Source: Symbiodinium natans
Lineage: Eukaryota > Sar > Dinophyceae > Suessiales > Symbiodiniaceae
Assembly: GCA_905221605.1 (NCBI GenBank)
Contig: CAJNDS010002580.1
Coordinates: 1 to 25,000, forward strand
Length of the DNA stretch: 25,000 bases
Direction of reading: 5' to 3'
This document shows positions 19,278-25,000 of the stretch, one piece after another (within the stretch, counting starts at the first letter, position 1; each line of letters begins with the position of its first letter). Under the pieces are notes generated by a model. The model made no database searches. It was not told the DNA's origin and saw nothing but the letters and a program-made list of their open reading frames with translations. A program made the position numbers and the translations under genes.

Positions 19278-19440
19278 GCACCCTCCGGTTTCAAAGCCGT
19301 AGAGTGGTTGCACTTTGCACCTTGCACCAATCCTGAAAGGTTTGAGCCAGGTCCTTTAGGTTACGATAAGGGGTTAAAGCCGTTTGGTTGATTAAACTCC
19401 ACGACAGTCATTGCTTGTCCTTTGCCCAGACAAAGCTGCA

Positions 19441-20094
19441 ATGGCAAATCTTGAACAACAAGTTCAAATGTTGACCAGTCAGATGCAGCAGCTGACTGCG
19501 CAACTCGGCTCTCAACAGCAGGAGCTGGGCAACACACGTGCTGCACTCGAACAGCAAACCCAGGCGACTAATGCCGCTTTGTCGGTGGCACAGGCCGCCA
19601 TTGCACAGTTGACAGCGAGCAACCAGCCAACGCAAGCTGTCGACTCCAAACGCAAGCCACTAAACCCCAAGTTGGTAAAGGCTCCAGAACCGTTTCTGGG
19701 TACCGAAGCTGATTGGGAACGTTTCAAATTCGGTTTCACATCATGGATCGGGACTGTGGATCCTGAATACCCGCAGTTGCTGAAGGAAGCAGCTTCGCAA
19801 GCAGAGGAAATTGATTCTGATCCGATCGAAATGACGGATCAGGCCGAAGGTTTTTGCACGGATCTATTTGCCATTCTAGTTGGGTTGTGCCAGGCCGGCG
19901 AGATCCCAGCTATGGCAATGTTGGTGCCTGAACGCAATGGGTTTGAACTTTGGCGCCGCATGCATGCACGGTATGAGCCAGAAAACAAGCACAAACCGTT
20001 CGCATGGTTGCGCGCGCTGTCAAATCCGACCTTCCCAACCAAGGAAAGCTTGTGGCAACGGGGCCTTGAAGAGTGTACGAACGTGAGTACATGA
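19441..20094 (+). pseudogene. Copia-like gag, N-terminal part (frameshifted)
   Basis: The ATG at 19441 follows a good acceptor-like sequence (CTTGTCCTTTGCCCAG, ending at 19430). Residues 1-60 form a Gln-rich coiled coil (MANLEQQVQMLTSQMQQLTA). Then come PFLGTEADWERFKFGFTSWI, a typical start of a Copia gag core, FELWRRMHARYEPENKHK and KESLWQRGLEE. After that the frame breaks: the next 20 residues are out of frame and a stop follows, while the continuation lies in another frame from 20073. An element of this type makes particles that package its RNA in the cytoplasm. The break makes this a relic. An upstream ATG at 19411 is in frame but lies before the acceptor. Confidence 0.75.
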
Positions 20095-20939
20095 AGACGT
20101 TTGATGCGGATCTGAAACTTGCCATCCTGTCGGAGGTGGCGCCCAAAGCGCTTGCACCGCAAATTGCCATGAATTCGGCGAGCTTGTCTACGTACAAAAC
20201 TCTTCGCGAGTTCATCGTCCAGTACTTGAAGTCCAAAAACCTGTGGCGGCGCAGTGCAGGCACGACATTCGGATCTGCTTCTGCATCATCAGCTCCATAC
20301 TCTGGGCGAGCACCCATGGAGATAGGAGCAGTCGACGTTGCAGACGCCAAGCCCCATAAAGGCAAAGAGACTAAAGGCGGTAAAGGCGGCAAGAAGGGTA
20401 ATCCAGATAAAGGGTCAAGAGGTTCCCCGGCGAAAGGTGATGGTAAGTCAAAAGACAATCGCAAGGGTGACCCCAGCGGCAAATCTGGCAAGGGGGTCCT
20501 GTGTGCGATTTGTAGCCCAGACAAGGGTAAGAATCACACCACTGACGCTTGTTTCTTCAATGCCCGTGCCAACCCGAAAGGGGATGGCAAAACCAACAAG
20601 CGCGCGCCAGACAAGAATTTGTCGGCCACCATTTCCACGCTGCAAACACAGCTTGATGCGCTTCGTTCATCTGCTAACCCGTCCATGCCGTCAGGGCACT
20701 CTGAGGGCCGCAAAGGTCAAGGCGCCATCCAAGAAATGCTGTTTGTCATCAGCGATACTCCGGCTCAGGCTGTTGAGGTCACTGAACAGGTTGCCGCAAC
20801 ATCCTCCACCAAGTACGTCCTTCTTGATTCCGGTGCCACGACCAGCTGCGCAAGTGATCAGTGTTTCCCTGGTGCAACGGTCGACGCCACACGGCAAAAG
20901 GAACTGTGGGCACCCCCATTCGACACAAGGGTGAACTGA
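20073..20939 (+). pseudogene. Copia-like gag C-terminus with zinc knuckle and protease active site
   Basis: The continuation frame reads VYEREYMKTFDADLKLAILS, then MNSASLSTYKTLREFIVQYL, a Lys/Gly-rich linker (residues about 94-140), a variant zinc knuckle CAICSPDKGKNHTTDAC (CX2CX7HX4C rather than CX2CX4HX4C, 20502-20552) and the aspartic protease box VLLDSGATTSCA (DSGAT at 20826-20840). The frame then breaks again: in the next frame KGELTAPRPFPQRI is followed by LDDADCDLHFYRTSSG and HIDTPDG, which fits the segment after the protease. Integrase and reverse transcriptase of this element are missing. It is a 5'-only fragment. Confidence 0.75.
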
Positions 20940-21150
20940 CCGCCCCACGGCCATTCCCGCAACGGATTGCTGTGGCGAGCCTGTCGCAATTCCAGCTTCT
21001 TTTCGAATGGATGTCCCTGATGCCACAGAGCCGGTCATGGCCTTTTGCCGAATCTTGGATGACGCTGATTGCGACCTCCACTTTTATCGGACATCTTCTG
21101 GCAAGCCAGCCCACATAGATACCCCAGATGGTCATACCAGGACTTGTCAA
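20940..21150 (+). mobile_element. Decayed post-protease region of the Copia-like element
   Basis: The homology seems to continue in shifted frames: ILDDADCDLHFYRTSSG and AHIDTPDG resemble the pre-integrase region of Copia-type polyproteins. It runs directly into LINE-like sequence at about 21120. No open frame longer than about 85 codons remains. Confidence 0.4.
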
Positions 21151-21400
21151 TCAAAGGTAGATTGAAGCTTTTCAATGCTGCGGTAACGCCTACGGCACTG
21201 TTCGGACTTTCCACATTGGCACTGACGGCGCGGCAGCTGGAACAGTTACGAAACCTTGTTGGGTGGAGTCGCGATGTGGACGAATCTTGGAGGAGACAAT
21301 GCGACGCATGAACGCCCGGGTATCGTCTGCTTTCCGGCAACATCCTGCTCATCGTGCTAACCAACACAGGTTCGTAATGAACTTGACTGCGAAGATGTTT
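21120..21400 (+). mobile_element. LINE reverse-transcriptase C-terminal fragment, frameshifted
   Basis: The plus frame reads WSYQDLSIKGRLKLFNAAVT, PTALFGLSTLALTARQLEQL and RNLVGWSRDVDESW, the well-known thumb and C-terminal pattern of non-LTR reverse transcriptases (RLKLFN..V.PT.LYG...W.LT...E..L). At about 21290 the frame shifts and continues as ETMRRMNARVSSAFRQHP, which also fits the family. This LINE belongs to another lineage than the GC-rich fragments at 16.8-18.6 kb: its GC content is ordinary. Confidence 0.75.
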
Positions 21401-21539
21401 GTCCATTACGCGCTGCAACCTGGAGTCCCCCATCCCGGTACAATTTCAATACTGAGCCGAAACGACGACCAGGTCGCCCCCCAAGCGATATGGATACAAT
21501 TTGTGGTCTGATGTAGCTCATTTGCCAAGATAGCCGTCA

Positions 21540-21889
21540 ACGAGACATGATTTTGTACAGTCCGCCACGGCCTCGCACATCATTTTGCTCGTAACACACC
21601 CACCGTTGTCCCAAGGACCGTAATCTTCGTGACTCGAACGGGCAAAGTGCAAGTGCAGATGACGAGGTTAAGAGTAGAGCAAAGAAGGCAAACAATTTCG
21701 ACACAACTCCGATCTGTGGCCGTTGGCGGTGCTCACCAACCAACCCCGGGAGCCACAAGGATAGCTGCAATGACAATATCTATGTTTGGGAAAGATTTTT
21801 TGCACCGAGGAAAAAAGACGTTGCCAAAACTCACAACGTTCCGTTTCAGGGCAGCAAGCGTGAGGTGCATAAATTGAAGCAAAGGCCAT
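21540..21889 (-). mobile_element. Possible LINE endonuclease (EEP-type) fragment, opposite strand
   Basis: The minus frame reads FASIYAPHACCPETERCEFW then QRLFSSVQKIFPKH, followed in another frame by NIDIVIAAILVAPG. The order YAPH, FW..L, then IVI..., hydrophobic, corresponds to the middle of the exonuclease-endonuclease-phosphatase domain of LINEs (..VYAPT....FW..L.......ILLGDFN). The catalytic GDFN is not intact. The orientation is opposite to the LINE piece 140 bp away, so the two come from different insertions or an inversion. Confidence 0.5.
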
Positions 21890-21899
21890 GGGTTGGCAA

Positions 21900-22740
21900 T
21901 CTTGCCCATGCGCAACTAATCGCCATTGAATGTCTGCGAGTTCACTGGGCCATCATACACGTACGGTCGATTGTCAGGCAAGCACGGGCCTGCGAGTTGG
22001 ATTTTTGCAATGGGGCAATATCGGGTGTTACCGACAGGATTGTCGTCGGCAGGAGATGTTTACATGGGCAGAGCCTCGGCAAAAACAATTCTGTGTGGGC
22101 AAGTTCTCCTCCGCTGTTTTAGTTTTTTCCCTGCGCTGTCGCATCCCTGCCCTCCCCAGTTTCTCGGTCCAGTCGGCGCACCCATCAACGTGGTATCGGC
22201 GAGGCGGCCACACGATACCTCCGCGCTTCAATGGCCCGAAACCACGCTACTGGGTCGCCTTTCGCGACTCGCGACTATCCGGCACACTGTCAGCGGACGT
22301 GCCTTTTGCATCGCCTAGGGGCAGCATCGTCAACAACTCTTCCATGGCGGTCCCGGGGGGTGCCGCACCTACGGCTCCTGAGGACGCCACGCCAGGGTTC
22401 ACGCCAGTTGATGAACCCCCTCCGACGCACACCGACCTGTCGCTTGCAGTGAGCCCACCGCCGGTCACACCAGGTTCCCGAAACTACTGGCTCTACGTCC
22501 CGTTGCTGCACGCCGCAGCGGGACGTCTAGCAGAGACTGCCGCGTGCGCTTGGCGAATGCTGCTCAACGTTGGCGAGCGCTGGGCATTACTTGTCGCGAG
22601 CTTGCGCAACTCGCAGCCGGTCAGCCCGAATGCACTGGCCCGTCTCATCCGAGCGATCGCGGAGCTGGACGCACGAGAGTTTTATTTTATTTTTTTCTGT
22701 TTTGCTCTGCGCCCGACCCGATGGCTCTCCTAGAAACAAG
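21900..22740 (+). other. GC-rich plus-strand frame of 267 codons, possibly retroelement-derived
   Basis: From 21930 to 22733 a single plus frame is open. The part after about 22180 looks most coding: FNGPKPRYWVAFRDSRLSG, a Pro/Thr-rich linker, then NYWLYVPLLHAAAGRLAETA and CAWRMLLNVGERWALLVASL. The composition matches the GC-rich retroelement fragments. I recognised no domain; a short RYWVAFRD beta-strand motif is reminiscent of small domains in dinoflagellate retroelement polyproteins, but this is a guess. Confidence 0.3.
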
Positions 22741-23119
22741 CATGCCTGAAAGTACGTCCGTGCCAGCCCTGCATCTGCAGCGCAAACTGGTGCGAAAGTG
22801 TCGGCAAACAGAGCAAAAGTGGCGACGAGCAGCAGGTTGGCTGCTCGAGTCCAGCAGTGGCAGTCCGCAGAGCTTGAGCGACGGCGGCGTCAGTGCGCAC
22901 TGCCGGTGAGTCCGGCTGGAAGTTGAGGAGGCCAGCGTGCGTCGTGAGGGGCACCGGCGGACGCCGTGCCGGTTCGGACAAAGCAGCGAAGGTTTCGTCC
23001 GTCCCGGGTCGCTGTGGAGGTCAGGGCACCGCGCCGCAGGAGACGTCTCCCCCCGCCGCATTGGCAGCGTCAGTGACGTCGGCACATTCAAAGGAGAAAT
23101 TCGCACAATCCAGACTCAC
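22741..23119. other. GC-rich spacer with no supported gene
   Basis: Open frames exist on both strands because of the GC content (plus 22544-22909, minus 22687-23106). They are Arg/Ser-rich and have no motif or splice pair. This stretch lies at the edge of the retroelement block. Confidence 0.4.
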
Positions 23120-23383
23120 GCAAACAGCTGTCTTTTCAAATTCGAAGAACTCATCGCCGTGGAATGCACGGCGCCAATTGCCACTTCCTCCTCAGGGTCT
23201 TCCCGCCCAACCTCACGGAGGTGTTCCACGCGACCACGATGACGCCATTGCACGTTGTTCTTGCAGTCTTGCTGAGCTTGCATCACAGTGAACCCATTCG
23301 CAAAGAGCAAGTACGAGTTGGTAGCCTTGTTGGAAAGGCCTGGAAACTCGTTGAAGAACGACTCAAGACTCTCGCTCGTTAAT
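23120..23383 (-). CDS. Exon of an unrecognised protein with perfect GTGAGT donor
   Basis: The minus frame is hydrophilic and coding-like: LTSESLESFFNEFPGLSN, KATNSYLLFANGFTVMQAQQ, EHLREVGREDPEEEVAIGAV. The stop that ends the frame lies inside GTGAGT (23119-23114), a consensus donor, so the exon most likely ends at 23120 in phase 2. The acceptor may be TTTTGACTCAAG, with exon from 23384 or 23383; the frame is open to 23451, so an earlier acceptor (ACTCCAG at about 23440) is possible. No family was recognised. The overlapping plus frame (23164-23382) is less convincing. Confidence 0.5.
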
Positions 23384-23454
23384 GCTTGAGTCAAAACGCA
23401 ACTGCGTCTCGGAGTCTCGTGTCTAGCCCACATCTGGAGTCGTGGCTCCAAGTC

Positions 23455-24446
23455 TCAGCCAAAACCGGTGGCCTGCGTGTTCGAGTTTTTGTCCTGAACT
23501 TCTCTCGCGGTGCGCAATTTCCCTTCGCACACATCGCGAAACACGGAGTTGTGTCGAGCCGTCCATCCTTCCATCACCAGGACACAGCACATGGACGCCT
23601 GCACCCGGAATTGGACGAGGCACCCGATATGCATCCGATGCTGTGCACAATGTGCGCTCGCCAGAGGCTCGCAAGGGGGTCGGTCTGTGGCACTTCGCCG
23701 CGCCAATAGTCGAGGCAAGCGACGACTCAAGTTGCAAGTTGTGCCGCGGAAGTGCAAGTCAGCAATAAGAGGGCCCGTTGTAAGTGTGGAAAGGGTGAAG
23801 GCCATGGAACTTGCAGCAACACATGAGCACATCAACATGGTTACTCACTCGAAGCCGACAGATGTCGATGGATCTTTTGTCACTTCGTTTTCTTTAGAGC
23901 TACAGCACGGTCTTTGCTGCATGCTCGCGAGTCTGTCTAATGGGCACATACTGCCCTGGCAAACGGATTCGGACCTCGTTGGATCGCTCAAGGCTCAAGG
24001 CATGTTCAGACCTGCAGCTTTGTAAGGGTAAGGGCAGGGCAATGCAGAGGTATGCAGAATGCAGAAGATCCGCTTTCCAGGTTGAATTCGAGCCGCCGTC
24101 TTGACAGCCGTGCGCTATCGACAACTGCGATGCAGACTCAGGACTGCTCACTCCGATGCGGCTGGCGTGCTTTGTTAAGAACAAGTGCAGGATGTATATG
24201 TAAGTAAGTCAGGAGGTAAGTGTGTTCACTTTCTCATCTTTCTCCCAGGTTCTGAACGTTAACATGACCCCTCCGTAGTCTAGCCATACGGTTGGTGGAG
24301 GAGCCTGCGCAGCTCGAAGGAGTCCAACTTCTCTCCATCACAGGACTACGAAATACTACGGATGCCCTCTATGCACGGTATGGAGGCGGACCACCCTGGC
24401 AAAAACACAGGCCATTGTAGGGACGTAGAACGCTGTGAGTTGCAAC
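23455..24446. other. Region with competing open frames on both strands
   Basis: On the minus strand (23838-23455) a 127-codon frame includes CVLVMEGWTARHNSVF then EGKLRTAREVQDKNSNTQ, which may be an exon upstream of 23120-23383. On the plus strand (23510-24025) a 171-codon frame ends with THSKPTDVDGSFVTSF, also plausible. Codon character does not decide between them. From 24030 to 24440 nothing was recognised. Confidence 0.3.
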
Positions 24447-24695
24447 TCAGAGCTCCGGCGCCTGCTGGCTGGGTACCCAGAGGCCGCTGTCCTCGCAGCG
24501 CTGGAGGTGGTACCTCGCCTCCTCGGCCGGCAAGGCCTCGACCTGGCGAGAGAAAAACCGTACGAGCTCGCTGTTGAGAGTTGCGAGAGTTGCAATATGG
24601 ATGCTTGGTACAGGCCAGCCGGGCAGCGGCGTGTAACCTTTGGGCATCCTTGGTCTTGAAAGCGATCCTGAAGAGAAGCGGTCGGCAGTCGGCAT
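24447..24695 (-). CDS. Candidate exon of an unrecognised protein
   Basis: The minus frame reads MPKGYTPLPGWPVPSIHIAT, NSELVRFFSRQVEALPAEEA and RYHLQRCEDSGLWVP, with the mixed charge and helical spacing of a soluble protein. A GC donor (CAGCAG|GCGCCG) lies near its 3' end. A plus frame (24435-24659) over the same bases is Leu/Ala-rich and also possible. No domain was recognised and the boundaries are those of the open frame. Confidence 0.35.
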   Translation of the reverse strand: MPTADRFSSGSLSRPRMPKGYTPLPGWPVPSIHIATLATLNSELVRFFSRQVEALPAEEARYHLQRCEDSGLWVPSQQAPEL

Positions 24696-25000
24696 GCATC
24701 CCCACTTCCACTCAGACTCAGCACAACTCGACGCTAATCCCTAAGAGAATCCCTGAAGAAAACAAGCCAAAGCCACTGCATCTCTGCAGGCAGGGTCTCG
24801 AAGACCTCAAAGGTCACCAGAGGTCATTTGGCATGTGACTTGGTTTTCTCTCCACGTCTCCCAGATGCCTCCAAGGGATCCAGCCCACCGGGTCCCAAAG
24901 GATTCAGCTTCCTCCTCTCCTCCTCCATTTCGGCGTCCATCTCCTTGCTGGCACTTGATCCTCACTTAACCCTCACTTAGCTTGAGAAAACATCGGCTGG
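24696..25000. other. Window end, nothing recognised
   Basis: Mixed sequence with CT-rich stretches on the plus strand after 24840. No open frame with motifs and no repeat was seen. Confidence 0.4.

Overview
This looks like nuclear DNA of a dinoflagellate, most likely a Symbiodinium-like or related member of the Suessiales. That placement is inference from four things: short exons joined by small introns, many of which fit only if GC-AG splicing is allowed; AG|G acceptors; Cys-rich mosaic proteins with AbfB-like and TSP1 modules; and decayed retroelements carrying the GC-rich reverse transcriptase type (FLDDV box) common in dinoflagellates. No bacterial operon, CRISPR array, tRNA or rRNA was seen. 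Nothing could be searched, so every domain call is by eye and every exon boundary was worked out by hand.

Layout. 1-603 is a compound simple repeat (39 copies of a 10-bp unit, running into GT and GC-rich alternating DNA). About 1.27-5.5 kb, minus strand, holds scattered exons of a secreted or surface protein: an 801-bp exon with an AbfB-like segment, a Cys-rich segment and the first half of a TSP1 repeat, a neighbouring exon that completes that repeat, and further upstream Cys-rich exons. An AT-rich low-complexity island lies at 2.8-3.2 kb. About 7.55-8.7 kb, minus, holds an EH-domain exon and a weak WW-like exon. About 9.56-10.5 kb, minus, holds exons of an unrecognised protein next to a G-rich tract. 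11.5 kb has another possible minus exon. 12.51-15.23 kb, minus, is the best gene in the window: a ten-exon, phase-consistent model of a kelch-repeat protein whose 3' end (stop at 12510) is present; seven of its nine introns need GC donors. A 240-bp CA/CACG microsatellite lies just upstream of the modelled exons.

From 16.8 to 22 kb the window becomes a retroelement graveyard: three minus-strand pieces of GC-rich non-LTR elements from at least two subfamilies, then on the plus strand a Lys-rich open frame, a frameshifted Copia-like gag-protease, a LINE 3' end joined almost directly to it, and a minus-strand endonuclease-like fragment. From 23.1 kb two more minus-strand exon candidates appear (one with a perfect GTGAGT donor).

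Every host gene I can support is on the minus strand, as expected for dinoflagellate unidirectional gene arrays; plus-strand coding signal is confined to the retroelement block and the Lys-rich frame beside it.
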